A DNA stretch of 64,000 nt from contig NC_133774.1 of NCBI RefSeq assembly GCF_003597395.2, positions 37,413,487 to 37,477,486 on the forward strand, given 5' to 3'. Position 1 is the stretch's first letter. Each line of letters starts with the position of its first letter. A program made the translations under genes and the position numbers. Origin of the DNA: Chelonoidis abingdonii (taxonomy: Eukaryota; Chordata; Testudines; Testudinidae). Positions 52,057-63,644 of the stretch are shown here, piece after piece. Under the pieces are notes generated by a model, which saw only the letters and a list, made by a program, of their open reading frames with translations, was not told the DNA's origin and did not search any database.

Positions 52057-52687
52057 CAGGGGTGGGCAAACTTTTTGGCCCGAGAGCCACATTGGGGTTG
52101 CAAAACTGTATGGAGAGATGGGTAGGGAAGGCTGTGCATACCCCAACAGCCTGGCTCCCGCCCCTATCCACCACCTCCCACTTCCCGTCCCCTGACTGCC
52201 CCTGACTGCCCCCCTCAGAATCCCCGACCCATCCAACCCCCCGCTCGTTGTACCCTAACTACCCCCTCCCAGGACCCCCCATGCCTAACCACCCCCTGGG
52301 ACCCCACCCCTTATCCAACTGCCCCGTTCCCTGTCCTCTGACTGTCCCCTGACCCCTATCCACATCCCTGCCCTGGCAGGCCCCCCAGGACCCCATGCTT
52401 TTCCAGCCCCCCCTGTTCACCATCTTCTGACCACCCTCGCAACCTCTGCCCCTTATCCAATGCCCTGGCCCCGGCCCCCTTACCATGCCGCTCAGAGCAG
52501 CATGTCTGGCAGCTGCGCTGCCCAGCCAGAGTCAAACACGCTGCCATGCTGCTCTGCAGGAGTGCTCAACCCCGCCGCCCAGAGTGCTGCCTGTGGAATA
52601 GTAGGGGAGGGGCCGGGGGTAGCCTCCCAGGCTGGGAGCTTGGGGCCGGGCAGGACAGTCCTGGGGGCTGTAGTTTGCCCACCTCTG
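52057..52687. mobile_element. Non-autonomous hAT element (631 bp), perfect 8-bp TSD
   Basis: The ends CAGGGGTGGGCAAACTTTTT and (inverted) CAGAGGTGGGCAAACTACAG are flanked by TGTTAGGG on both sides (52049-52056 and 52688-52695). The C-rich interior is non-coding. By my coordinates it has the same length as the copy at 11889-12519, and shared end sequence, but in inverted orientation. Confidence 0.9.
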
Positions 52688-52950
52688 TGTTAGGGTATGT
52701 TATGAATGAATCCATGGAGTCTGCATGGTGCACAAAGCTGTGATTGTGTGTGATTGAGAAGTGAGCAGTGAAGTGATTGAAAATATGTTGTGCCCTAATG
52801 AGGAATAACTAAACAGGATGGGAGGAGACAATTGCTTCCTTCACTTTCTATCTTATTCTTTTCAGAGCAAGATCCTTATTGAAGAAAAGCAACAAGAAGA
52901 AAAATAGATGGAAACAAAATTAAAAGGGGTTTATATGGCAGAGTGAATTA

Positions 52951-53266
52951 TAGTAGAACCTCAGAGTTCCGAACATCTCTGGAATGGAGGTTGTTTGTAA
53001 CTGTAACTGAACAAAATGTTGTGGTTGTTTTTTCAAAAGTTTACAACAAAACATTGACTTAATACTGCTTTGAAAGTTTACTGTGCAGAAGAAAAATGTT
53101 ACTTTCACTTTATGTTTTAGTAGTTTGTGTTTAGCACAGTACTGTACTATATTTGTTTTATTTATTTTTATCTCTGCTTCTGATTGTGTATTTTTGGTTC
53201 CAAATGAGGTGAGTGGTTGGCTGGTCAGTTCGTATCAATGATGTTTGTAACTCTGAAGTTCTACTG
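52951..53266. mobile_element. Tc1/mariner-like MITE with TA flanks
   Basis: The ends TAGTAGAACCTCAGAGTTCC and (inverted) CAGTAGAACTTCAGAGTTAC are long inverted repeats. TA occurs at both outer borders (52949-52950 and 53267-53268). The interior is A/T-rich and non-coding. Confidence 0.7.
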
Positions 53267-53635
53267 TAGTGCATTGTCTTTCTCCGCAAAATGTGCTGAT
53301 GGATGAAATGAAAATGGATTTGTCCCCATTTGCTCACATTACAAAACTACTGTACAATGGGCAGTCTCCGCTTAAGGGCTACATTCTTCCCTCCACTAAT
53401 GCAAGCTGAGGAGAATACAGACCATCAGAATCCACTGGGAGCGGGCTGAGAGGGGAGAAATGCCAGGGTATGTCTACACTACGGGATTATTCCAATTTTA
53501 CATAAACCAGTTTTGTAAAACAGATTGTATAAAGCTGAGTGCACGCGGCCACACTAAGCACATTAATTCGGCGGTGTGCGTCCATGTACCGAGGCTAGCG
53601 TTGATTTCCGGAGTGTTGCACACTGGGTAGCTATC

Positions 53636-54040
53636 TGTAAGGTACTGCGGAAGATTTTGTTACAGTTTAGCTAAGGCTGTTCGCCTTCTCAAGGACAGGT
53701 TATTAAAGGTTGCTGTATACTAGCATATGCTGTTTGTAGCCGGTTGGAACCGCTTAGCCTGGGAAGCCGGCGGTGTTTGGAAAAGCCTGGCCCTTTGCCA
53801 TAAGAGATAGCCCAGTTGTGGAAAGCTCCCACATGCCTATGTATGAGCTGCTTTACATGCTATTAGCATAAAGTTATATTTATCAGAATTTGTTTTGCTG
53901 CTTTGGACTCGCTCCCCACTTTGAGTTAGCAACATGCAGAGTCCCCGTTGCGGGTGTGTTTTCTTTACCTTCATTAAAAGCCATATCACTCACGTGTGTG
54001 TGTGTGTGTCTCGTCCCTGCAGGCACTTAGGCACGTAACA
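53636..54040 (+). mobile_element. 5' LTR of an endogenous retrovirus (405 bp)
   Basis: Starts TGTAAGGTACTGC and ends GGCACGTAACA, so the TG...CA borders are present. The polyadenylation signal ATTAAA is at 53973-53978, followed by a (GT)n tract at 53993-54010, as in an R-U5 region. Immediately after it, TTTGGCGCAGCGAGCAGG (54041-54058) has the position and TGGCGC start of a primer binding site; I could not assign the tRNA. I found no matching 3' LTR before 59742. Confidence 0.7.
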
Positions 54041-57000
54041 TTTGGCGCAGCGAGCAGGTGCTTTGCGGGACGATGCCGTTGTGGCAGAAGGTAGGGGTGG
54101 GGGAAGCCACTGCTGTCACTGCAGCGCATACCTGGGTGGCCCCAGACGGAAAGCTGGGGCCCGTAGCGCAGTTTTGCAGGTGGACAGCGCCTGCTGAGTG
54201 GCCAGAAGTGAGGCAGGCAGCCGGGGTCACTCCAGTACAGCTGACGGAGGCCTTACAGCGGCTGCGGGTGAACCGGCGCTCAGGGACGGAAAGGCGGGCT
54301 ATGGGGGAGGTTGATGGCTCCTCCTGACTGCCTTCGGCCAAGATGAGGAGGTGCTCCGCCTAGCGGGCCTCGAGGGAAAATGCAGGAGTGTGCAGCCCAG
54401 GCTGACGCCCGGGTCATAGCACAGGCCGTTGTCACCTCCCAGCGAGCGAGCCCAGGAGCTGACGTGGCGATGTGAGGTGTTGGTGGCTCGGTAGCCAACC
54501 GGAGACGGCTCAAGCTAGGGCGGAAGCCCGTAACCACAGCCCAAGTCCGTGCTGTGACAGCCACTCCGTTTGGGATCCTGAGGCGTGGGACGGGAATATT
54601 TGGGGCTCGTCCTCCTCCTCAGACGAGGAGGATGAGCACGAGCCGGCAGCAAGAGTACACGCCGCCCGGTAAGAGAACTGAGGCTGAAGTGGTCGTCTCC
54701 AGCCGAGGTGTGCGGACCTACAAGACCAGCGAGCTCCAGGAGATCATCAAGACGTTCGGGAGGAGCCAGGAGAAGGCGTGCTGCGCTGGCTGGTCCGAGT
54801 GTGGACAACGCGGACAGACGGTGCTGCTCCGTCGGTATGAATTGCAACAGCTGGGCGTCATGGCACAGGATGCACAGGTACGAGCGGAAATGGCCAATCC
54901 CCAAACCCAAAGGATGCGAATGGGCAGGACGAGGAATCCCCGTCCCTCTACCGCTGGCTGGCAGGCGCTGTAGGCACAGCCTACCCTCGGCAGGGAATTG
55001 GAGGCTCAAGTAGGCCCCTGGAAACATAGCTGAAGGGGTGCAGGCCCTGCGCCAGTTGGGTATGGCCTGGGCGTGGCAACGGGAGGTATGGACGGGCCCG
55101 ATGACATGCCGGTCACTAAGTCCACCAGGCCGCTTTTTTGCGGACTGCCCCGATGAGCTCAAGCCCCCCTCTTGGCCGTAGTTATGGCAGCGGATATGGC
55201 GGGTCGGCGAATTGGCGGCCACCCTTATGCAGTTGGAGACGGCCTTGGCCGGGCCCGACTGAAGGCCGTTCGCGCTGCCAAAGGACAGCGAACCAAGAAC
55301 AGGCCGGGCAGGAGTGGAGAAGGGGGAGCTGCGCGTGCCCCGAAGGGTCTGTGGTTCGACCGCTTACAGGCGGGTGTCCCCCAGACGAAATAGACAGGAA
55401 ACCTACGGCTGACCTGTACAAATGTGGATGCAACTGCTGCCTCCAGCGAGCACGGGGCCAGGGAGAGAGAGGACCGTAGAACCGAACAAGCCAGCAGAGC
55501 CGTCCGCTCCCCCGCAGACTGGCAGCTACCCATCCCTACTGAGGGGTGGCGGGTCCTCCGCCCCGTGCGTGGCCGTGGCCACATACGGGAGGAAGGGGGA
55601 CCGACGCCCCTACGTGCATTGCGGATTCGTTGGCCCAGGGAGGGATCCAACACGTCCTGGCGCTCTTTATACCGGCGCGAAGTGACAATATTGCACTCCA
55701 CGCAGACCCACCGGCGAGCCACTCTTGTAAAGGGCCTGGGTGGGGCTGAAACCCCGGCCTATGAGGTTACAGTCACCTTGACTTTGGAGAAAACTCCTCC
55801 TTTTCAAGCGACTGTATTAGCAGCGGCGGTGGGAGAGTATATTGGGCATTGACGTCCCCGGGGCCACTCCGTGACACACAATATGGCCTGTTCGCCTTCG
55901 GCCATCCCCGGTATGTGAGTGCGGAACGGGTACGGGAAGTGCGGACCCTAACGATTTTGCGGTGGCCCCACGGTGGGAACCTGTTCTGCTGCCTCCCCCA
56001 CTAGCCATAGTTGTCCAAAAGCGTCCGGGGGAGACGGAGAATCACCGAACACGTTGCTGCCTTTGTATGGATGCGAAGGTTATTAGGACCTGCCCCCTAT
56101 AAATGCCCATCTGCCCCGTGCCGAAAGTCCGACGGACCGGAGTCGTGCGTAATGACGTCGACATCGGGAGCTTAAATAAAGTGACCCCCCGGTTGACTGC
56201 AGTTGCCCAGATATAAGTCACCTTGATTGAGCAATATTGCAGCCACGGCGGCCTCAACCATTGGTCCGCCCATGCGGATTGGCAAAGATGCCTTGTTTTT
56301 CTATTGCTATTGATTCAACGCAGCAACACAACCCACCCTACACAAACCAAAAGCCACACCAGCATTATGCACAAGCCCTGAATCACCATTTCCCCCTAAG
56401 AAGCACCCCAAAGCACCCAAACACTCATGCTCGTGACACTCACCCCAGCCACCCAGATAGACAAACCTAATCTCCCCCACTAGCAAAAGACTCAACACCT
56501 CCCGAACCCAAAAAAGCAAAAAAAAACAAAAAACCACCATATACCCACAACCGCATCATGCCGCGCCACAACACAAACAAAAATCCAGAACAAACAAAAA
56601 GCAAAAACAAAAAAGAACAACCACGCACCACAGCAAAAAACGCCACCCCACACCTAAACCGGAAGACTCTACACCCAATCCCCCCCACACAACATTCCTG
56701 CAGCACCCAAGCCTAAAACCCACACCACACCACAGCATAACGAAACACCAAAAAAAACCCCACCGCCACGCACCCCACCAAACCACACACACCACACCTA
56801 CAACGAAATGGCCATCGGCTGCACGTACCGTACGGACCCGCCCAAACCCCATCGCATTTAACCAACATCTATCTAGCTCGCCTGTCCACTTCATCCTTCC
56901 CACCACCGGTCACCTCTCCCCAAGAAATTCGTGAAACTGAACCTCGCCTTTAGAAAATACTAGGTGGAGGGCTGGAGACGCGAGGCGTGCACGAAATAAG

Positions 57001-59741
57001 CCTGGAAAAAAAATACCAAGGGACCGCCCACGGCGGGTAGGTCTATATTTGACCGGTCTCCTACTGGACCCGGAACCGGAACGCAGAATCCTCCTCAAAG
57101 GCGTGCGCCCACAAACTGAATAGCACCGGCCCATCCTGATACCCAGACCAAACGGGAATGCGCCCGCCTTCCTCGGTTTGTCTGCGGCTCTTTAGAGCCG
57201 TTGCCACTTATATATCCCCACCTACCTTTCTATGCGACCATTTGCAATAATCCTAGTGCGAAGGCAGGCCACTGGCACTGGAAGCAGCGGTAACCACACA
57301 GAAACCATGCTTATTGGAAGCTATGTGTTAAGCGCCTTAGCCTCTGCTCACACACGCCACGCTCCTCCCGCCCCCCCCACCAGGCCCTCCGCTCCATATC
57401 CGAGCCGACGAGTTACACACCCAAAGGTATAGCGAGACGTAGCTCTATGCAGGTCTCTAGCAGCCCAGCAGCGTGGACACCAAGAGAAGCGAACACCATT
57501 TCGCTTTAGGTCCCGAGCGTCTGAAGGGGAGGAGCCCGGCTACACCCCGCTGGAGAAAAAACAACCATCCGGCGGCTACCAAACCCCCAAAAAACCACAC
57601 CACCAACGGTGCGAATCAATGCGCATGCAAGAGAACCCAGAGCCAGCCGCAGATATAACATGGTTAACTGCCCAGCGCAAATCGTGTAGATCACGCCCAC
57701 GCCCAATCCCATAGGACGGTAGCGGTGAATGAGAAGGACCTCTTGCCCGAAGCACACCACTGGGACGTGAGACGCAGAGTACACCCATTTCTAAAGGAAA
57801 CCATTTTACTATACCAACAGGTATGTGTGCTAGTAAGCCCTCCGATCTCCACCCAACCCAATGCCGCACGTGCTGGGCAGCGTTGCATACTCGAACACTG
57901 TACCCTCCCTCGACAGATAGAACTGCCACCCCGATAGGAGGATCCGGTGCCCCCATCCCCAGTAGGGAGCGCCCCCTGATCGAACAGTTAATCAAGAGAG
58001 GAACAGAGAGCACGCCTGGTTTCACGCGGATTGCGCCTACACTGGCTCAGGCGGACCCGACCATGGCAGACCTCGGGTACATTCAGCCCCTTGCAGATGT
58101 GGGGCCATGGTAACAAGGGTGAGGGCACAGCCGCTCACGTCAGTGGGCCGAACTACGGCGCTGCCACCCTCACGCATATAGAGGACTGCGCCGCCCCGGG
58201 ATATACCTCTACACTGACAGCATAGGGGTCTGATATTAAAGCGCCTACGGACGTGATACTGCTTGGGAAGCCAAGGACAAAGGCAACTGGCAGGGAGACA
58301 TTATTGGAGCACCATTAGATGGAGCAGGCTCCATCGCTTTCACTCGACAAGCTTCCTGGCCGTTGTGGAATGTGACACCCACACGAAAGACCCACGACAG
58401 ATCCGAATCTCGGTGGATGCAGCAGCGGACGACATGCCCCGAGGAGGTCATCAGCTGCTGAACAAAAATACCACGTAGCGCGAGGCCACCGGCCACAAGG
58501 GGCCGTGCAACGCAATAACAGCGCCCGTGCGCCGAAGGCAACCATGCTGCCCCTCTGCGGGCTGCCGATACAGCCCGAGGGGTGCTTCGCATTCGCCCTC
58601 GCTCTTGATGTCCGGTGCCAATTGCCCTTCCAGCCACCCCTACCGGACACAATTTACCCCGGCGCGACGGGCCCGTGTCAAATATGAGCAAGGCTATAAT
58701 CGGGACCCGTACGCCAAAATAGAACGACGCTGCATACGGTCTTTACAGCTGTGGGATACCTACAACCGGCATCTGTTTGGCATCCAGCGGCTGCTGGCCT
58801 CAAGGCGCGACTATGCTGGCGGCCCAGTACAGCAGCTCTGTGCGCCTATGGAAACCTTCGCATGGTGCAGAGTGACCAGGAGCACCCATTTTACGGCCCA
58901 AAAACGGTCTGCGACATTGGACTGTCGGCCAGTGCTGTCGCCTGGCATCTTCATCTAGTCCCATTATCGAACCCACCGCCAATCAGGCCTCCATAGAAGC
59001 GCCTAATGGGCTGCTAAAAGGATCAATGCGCCCGTCTTACCCTACCACACGCTACAGCAGGAACTGGTCGGGCGGTCCTTCGAACAGCAGTGTGGTCTTG
59101 ACTTCTCTTCAATTACAACCGACCATGGAAGGCAAAGCTAACGCGACACCCCACACCCGCCCCCCCCTTACCACTGCACCCAATAGACACCCCCCAGGGT
59201 GCGACCGCAACAGCTAGCACGTCGTAGAATTGACGAACACGACTCCCGGGGTAATTGCATGCAGCGCAAAGCGGGTTGTAACTTGTACGCCCCTCACCAT
59301 GCAATTCTCGTCTTATCTGCAGGCCAAACCGTATCCCGTTGGGCCACCAGGCCCAAGGTGTGCGTCCGTGAGCTTCCTTGTTTTTTTGTGTCTCCTGCCT
59401 AGTAAGAGGGCTCTCGATTCACCTCCTATGGCCTCGCTCTGATTGCTCCTTGCCATTCTTTCCTGCCCCCAATTCAGCGTGTGCCCCAGGTACTACAGTG
59501 GGCAAGGGGAGCCCTTAAATGTACATTGGTGTTCCCTTACCTCCTGCAGGTGTGATCAACGTGACCCCGGGAGACAGAATGGCAATGCTACTGGCAAGCG
59601 TTTGGTGGACCCTGCCACGAGCAAGAACTCGCGCGCGGCCGTCGTTTTGCCAACAGGGACAGGCTGGCCTAATTACTACCGGAAGGAGAGTACCCCCTCT
59701 ATGCCTTCACATGGTCACGCACTTCACACGCCGCTCTTTGT
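54041..59741 (+). pseudogene. Endogenous retrovirus interior, gag-pro-pol-like, heavily frame-broken
   Basis: Far more GC- and CpG-rich than the flanks. A Gag-like helical block is coded around 54690-54970 (T-Y-K-T-S-E-L-Q-E-I-I-K and L-G-V-M-A-Q-D-A-Q-V-R-A in one frame). A protease-like block lies at 55655-55852: a Y-T-G-A-K remnant where the catalytic D-T/S-G-A should be, then G-L-G-G-A-E-T-P-A-Y-E-V-T-V and A-V-G-E-Y-I-G-H near the end. A possible RNase H-type L-Y-T-D-S is read at 58207-58221 (weak). No recognisable reverse transcriptase YxDD was found. Reading frames shift every 100-300 bases, so no protein can be made. The class is uncertain, and the 3' LTR is absent or unrecognised. 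Confidence 0.6.
56290..56810. repeat. A/C-rich, G/T-depleted segment within the retroviral interior
   Basis: By hand count about 106 of 120 bases at 56521-56640 are A or C, and the whole 520-base segment is similarly biased. It is not a simple tandem repeat. Open frames on the minus strand (rich in Val, Gly, Cys, Phe and Trp) follow from the bias and carry no domain. Confidence 0.8.
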
Positions 59742-60006
59742 AATGGATTGCTGTCCAGAGCAGTCACAATGGTGCACTGTGGGATACTGCCCGGAGGCCA
59801 ATACCGTCAATTTGCGGCCACACTAACCCTAATCCAATATGGTAATACTGATTTCAGCGCTACTCCTCTCATCGAGGAGGAGTACAGAAACTGGTTTAAA
59901 GAGCCCTTTATATTGACAGAAAGGGCCTCGTTGTATAGATGGGTGCAGCGTTAAATCGGTTTAACGCTGCTAAAATCGGTTTAAACGTGTAGTGTAGACC
60001 AGGCCC

Positions 60007-60960
60007 CAGTTCCATGTCATGCTCTCTACCTCCCCGGGGCCACATGGAAGCTCCTCTATTGCAGCTCTGTGGGGTTTGTTCTCCATGCATGGGTATTGGG
60101 AACCAGAGCAGGAAGGAATGGAGCCAGGGATCAGCTGCTTGCAATAGCACTGCTCCCTTGCAAAACTCAGTGGGAATTCTGAATGTGCAGGATTGTATTT
60201 TTAATTACTGTCATACATGTCCCTTGACTATTAAATGCAGGATGACCAATGGACAAATTTCAGCCTCGTACACCCATAGGGGTAGCTGCATGGCAGGGGA
60301 GGATTTGCCCAGGGAAAAGACTTTAGTACTACTGTTCTGCCAAAGAAGAGTAGCTTTAAATACTGGCTGGAATACCACTGAGGCACCAGTGATGGACTGT
60401 TTGGTGAGTTTCTTAGTCCACACTCTCTCCATGGCTGTCACTTTTGGTTGTCTTTGAGCCTGGTGGTTTCCAATAACTAGGCTCCGCTGGTTTGTGATAA
60501 TGGCAGACCCAGATCACTACTGCCAACTCCAAATATTCACAGCTCAAGTCAAGCGCACTCCTCACCCCTCCTTCTCATGAGATGGGTTTAAAATAATCAG
60601 ATTTTTAACAAAATAACACTTTGAGGTCTCTGTGTTTGCCCTCTGGTTATAGAATAAAAGCAAAACCCTGTACTGCTAGCCGCAGTCTGTTTTCTCTTTA
60701 GGTCACTCATCGCTAATAGGTCTATCACTGCAGAGGCGCATTGTAACTAAATTCCACTATCGTGAAGAACTAAAGATTGCTCTCAAATTTCACATTGTGC
60801 CTCAGTCACAGACTAACAACGATCTACGTTCTCCTCCACAGCCAGCGCAATACACAGCACAGCCTCGTCCCTGAACCGCTCCTACTCGGGAGTCCCCAGG
60901 TTTTATAACACCAGAGACAGCGGTGTCACGAGGGATACTATTAATTAGGATTAATTAACT
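60007..60960. other. Intergenic, upstream of the presumed GPBP1 promoter
   Basis: No gene recognised. A 147-codon plus-strand frame at 60014-60457 has no recognisable domain. Confidence 0.45.
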
Positions 60961-61084
60961 GTCCTTGTTGCGCCCCACCGGGGTGAGCCCCGGTCGGGGA
61001 CTCCACACTCCCAGATCAGAGGCAGGCGGCGCGCGCTGGGGATTCCCATTCAGCTGTTCTCAGAACGTTCGGGATTGTTCCGGG

Positions 61085-61092
61085 TGACGTCA
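61085..61092. promoter_or_regulatory. CRE palindrome TGACGTCA
   Basis: Perfect eight-base CREB/ATF site in the CpG island, about 200 bases upstream of the likely start. Confidence 0.6.
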
Positions 61093-61264
61093 CAGCACGG
61101 GGGGCTCCCCGCTGGCTTAGGTGTCGCGGTGGGGGAGGGGCGGAGCAGACGGCGGGGGTTGCTTGAAACTTCTCCACGGCGTGGGCTGGCGCCTCTTGAA
61201 ACTCCTCCTTATTTGCCTTGCAGGTGGCTGGTCTGCTGGGGCCTGTTCCGCGGCGTCGGTTGGC

Positions 61265-61273
61265 TCTCGCGAG
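61265..61273. promoter_or_regulatory. TCTCGCGAG motif (BANP-type)
   Basis: Nine of the ten bases of TCTCGCGAGA. Known as a strong activating motif of CpG-island promoters when unmethylated; here just upstream of the YY1-type site. Confidence 0.55.
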
Positions 61274-61289
61274 GTTTAGGCGCAGAGCA

Positions 61290-61419
61290 TTGCGGCTCGG
61301 AGCGGCGCCATTTTGGGAGCGAGGCGAGTTGTGTGACTGTGTGTGGAGAAGCGGCAAAAGGAGCTTTCAAATCTGGGACCCTCCGCTCCCTGCTGCCGCC
61401 GTCGGGACCAGCCAGCCGG
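61290..61419 (+). other. GPBP1: Presumed GPBP1 exon 1 (non-coding)
   Basis: From the likely start site to a plausible donor, CCGG|GTACGG, with GT at 61420-61421. No ATG-initiated coding frame that fits vasculin is present. The donor choice is tentative because other GT sites occur in this GC-rich stretch. Confidence 0.4.
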
Positions 61420-62590
61420 GTACGGCCTGGGGCAGGCCCGAGGGGCTGCGGGAGGGGGATGGAGGCGGGCTCTAGGCTCCGCTCGCGGCGGGGGCAGGGA
61501 GCTCCGTGGAGGGGAATTCCCGTTGTGGAGGGGGCTAGTGGCCTCCATGCGGTGGTGGGCAGGGGTCCGGGCCTGGCGGCTCCGTGCGGGGAGGGGGAGG
61601 TGGGGCTGAGGGCCTGGTATGGGGTAGGGGAGCGGGGTTGTGTTGAGGAGTAACAGGCGCAGGATTGATCCCCTTGCAGCCTGGTGGGGGGCTCCCGAGT
61701 GGGAGCGGGTCCCACGGGGGGCTTCCTAGCACGGGAAGCGTCTCTCCTGCCGCCCCTTCGGGCGCCTCCTTGGTGGTCTATCTCCCCACGCCTGGGCAGC
61801 CGCGGCGCTTGTGGCCTCTGGGTTTGAACACGGGGCTTTGCTGGGGGGTGTGTGTGGGGGGGCGGACTGGCTGAGCCGGCAAGTGCTTGGCTGAGGGGCA
61901 GCAATAAACCCCGCGTGAGGATTTTAAACATCTCGACAAATCCAGCGTGCGACGCCTCGAGGCGCATCCCTCCGGGGAAGTGTTTCCTTGCCACTGTGCA
62001 TGTGTCTCTGTGGGGTGGTGGTGGCAGTAAATACGCTTCCTCCGTTTCCTTAAAAACAAACGCATTCAATTCAGAGCTCTCACGTTGGTGTGTGAGCTCA
62101 TCCCGACTGCAGCCTGTGCTTTCTACTCCTGTTTATTTCTCTTCCCTAGTGGGAGGGCTGAAGGGATTTCCCAGGTAGCTCTCTAATGTCTGGAGGGTTT
62201 GTTTGTTTTTTCGTTTGGCATTTTTAACCTAAGATCAGCAGCTTCCTCCTTTGGTGTAACCCTTTTTTTTTAATGAAAATGAGAAATCTGTGTGCCTTCT
62301 TGGTTGGTTTCTCTTACGAGGGGGAGCAAAACGTCTGTATTAGGGCAAGAAGAAAGTTCAGCGTGCACAACATATTTATTGATATTGTGCTCTGTTCACT
62401 AGGAAATGTCTGCTTCTTCCTTGTTCCTCTTTTCTCTGTCATGTGAATTAAGGTTGAATTGACACTTACGAACACTGCTTTTTTTTTAAGATATGAGATT
62501 AGTTTTATAGGCAAATGCAGTATATAATTAAACTTTCAGAAGGGAAAACTGATTGGTGTTTTTTTTTTTTTTTTTTCCTCCCTCCTGTAG
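61420..62590 (+). other. GPBP1: Presumed GPBP1 intron 1
   Basis: The GC-rich part runs to about 61900, then composition falls. It ends in a long polypyrimidine run (62560-62585) and CTGTAG, a strong acceptor. Long minus-strand ORFs (for example 61209-62069) are composition artefacts. Confidence 0.45.
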
Positions 62591-63644
62591 GCAGTTTGGA
62601 TTATAAAGGCTATGCTGGATATTTAGAGCCTTTCCCTTTGTTGTGGAGGAGGAGGAAGGTGGACATTGATCTGCAGCCTTTGTTTCAGTTGAAGAGGGGA
62701 AAAAATAACTGGACATCGACCTGGAATTATGATTTATTCAGTCAAGTTCTAATCAACAGGCTTCTGAAACCATCAGAAGACATCTAAGAAGTAAATTGAA
62801 AGCTTGTGAAGTCTTGAATTTCTCTACTCAAAAGTACGAGACACCTCATCTGTTGACACTTGTCCACATGGAATGGATAATAGGTTAAATTTATTAAGCT
62901 CAGCATACTTTTGCTGTCAAAATTAAAGTTTTTTTCTTCGAATTAAAAAAATTCAGGCACTGGCTAAGATACATTTGAGTCATATGCATAACTAGTTTTA
63001 TCAACTGGTTTTAGACTACATTAAATGTAATCCTTGGTTCTGTTTAAACACGGCTGAAGAGTTTCATGGCAGATATTTTTACCATTTTATTTTTTAAATA
63101 TTCTGACAGCCTTTTTCATTTGCAATGAAATCTATTTTCTAAATGAAGAGACTAATAGAACTTGGTTTTTCCTTTTCCTTTTTTCTTTTATATTTTATTT
63201 GAGTGTTTTTGTATAATGTTGTTAACAGTCAATATGGCGGTATCCAGATAGCCATTATTTGCAGATGCCTCTGTGAGCTGAAGCTTAGAAATGTTCTTCA
63301 GTTCAGATGTGAAATTTGGCTTTTCAGTTTTACTCTTGGTGTCATAAAAGATATATTTATTTCATCAGGAGCCGATGCTCTTTATAGTGAGATGTACATG
63401 GAATAGTAAAGAGAAGAGGCTGCAAAAAGATAGAACAAGCTTCTTAAATCAGACTTGAGAAATTTTGGAAATAGATTTGTGAAGGCTGTAAACGAGAAGG
63501 ATGGGTAGCTGATTTCTAAGAGTTGACCTCTCAAATAGCTACTGATGTAGTATCTTCAAGGACTCGGGCTATTATTTCAAGGAAAACAAACTGGAAAATA
63601 CAAATTACCCTGAACTAACACCTTGTACAGTCATCTTGGATTTT
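62591..63644 (+). other. GPBP1: Presumed GPBP1 5' UTR exon 2 (non-coding, about 1.05 kb)
   Basis: Starts GCAGTTTGGATTATAAAGGC directly after a T20-rich tract and CTGTAG. A donor-like GTAAGT at 63645-63650 could end it. There are several upstream ATGs and short frames (for example 62515-62787 and 63203-63406), but none resembles vasculin (its M-A-Q-H-D-F-A-P start is absent). GPBP1 transcripts in other vertebrates have a long 5' UTR, which fits. Coding exons would lie to the right of the window. Confidence 0.4.

Larger units (their letters stand above)
53466..60006. mobile_element. Harbinger-like non-autonomous element split by an endogenous retrovirus
   Basis: The left piece 53466-53635 begins GGGTATGTCTACACTACGGG. 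The right piece, about 59742-60006, ends so that its reverse complement begins GGGCCTGGTCTACACTAC. The pieces complement each other as the two sides of one element: 'cggtttaaagagccctttat' and 'gcagcgttaaatcggttta' lie on the right, 'cacgcggccacactaagcac' on the left. The ~6.1 kb between them is retroviral in structure. Exact ends and target duplication are uncertain. Confidence 0.7.
60960..61420 (+). promoter_or_regulatory. GPBP1: CpG-island promoter, presumed GPBP1
   Basis: The GC- and CpG-rich block begins abruptly at about 60960. It holds a full palindromic CRE, TGACGTCA, at 61085-61092; a TCTCGCGAG motif at 61265-61273, the core bound by BANP in CpG-island promoters; and a YY1-type GGCGCCATTTTGG at 61304-61316. 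There is no TATA box. The YY1 site usually lies just downstream of the start site, so transcription probably starts near 61280-61300 on the plus strand. Assignment to GPBP1 is by synteny (MIER3 and GPBP1 are divergent neighbours in other amniotes). Confidence 0.65.

Noticed and set aside
54515..55222. 235-codon minus-strand ORF in the ERV
   Set aside because: Antisense shadow of the GC-rich gag-like region; no domain, and the LTR and primer site set the plus strand as coding.
56307..56906. Minus-strand ORFs rich in Val, Phe, Cys and Trp that look like membrane proteins
   Set aside because: They follow directly from the A/C-rich composition of the plus strand.
61209..62069. 286-codon minus-strand ORF in the second CpG island
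   Set aside because: Proline/arginine-rich composition artefact; no domain, and it runs antisense through the promoter and first exon.
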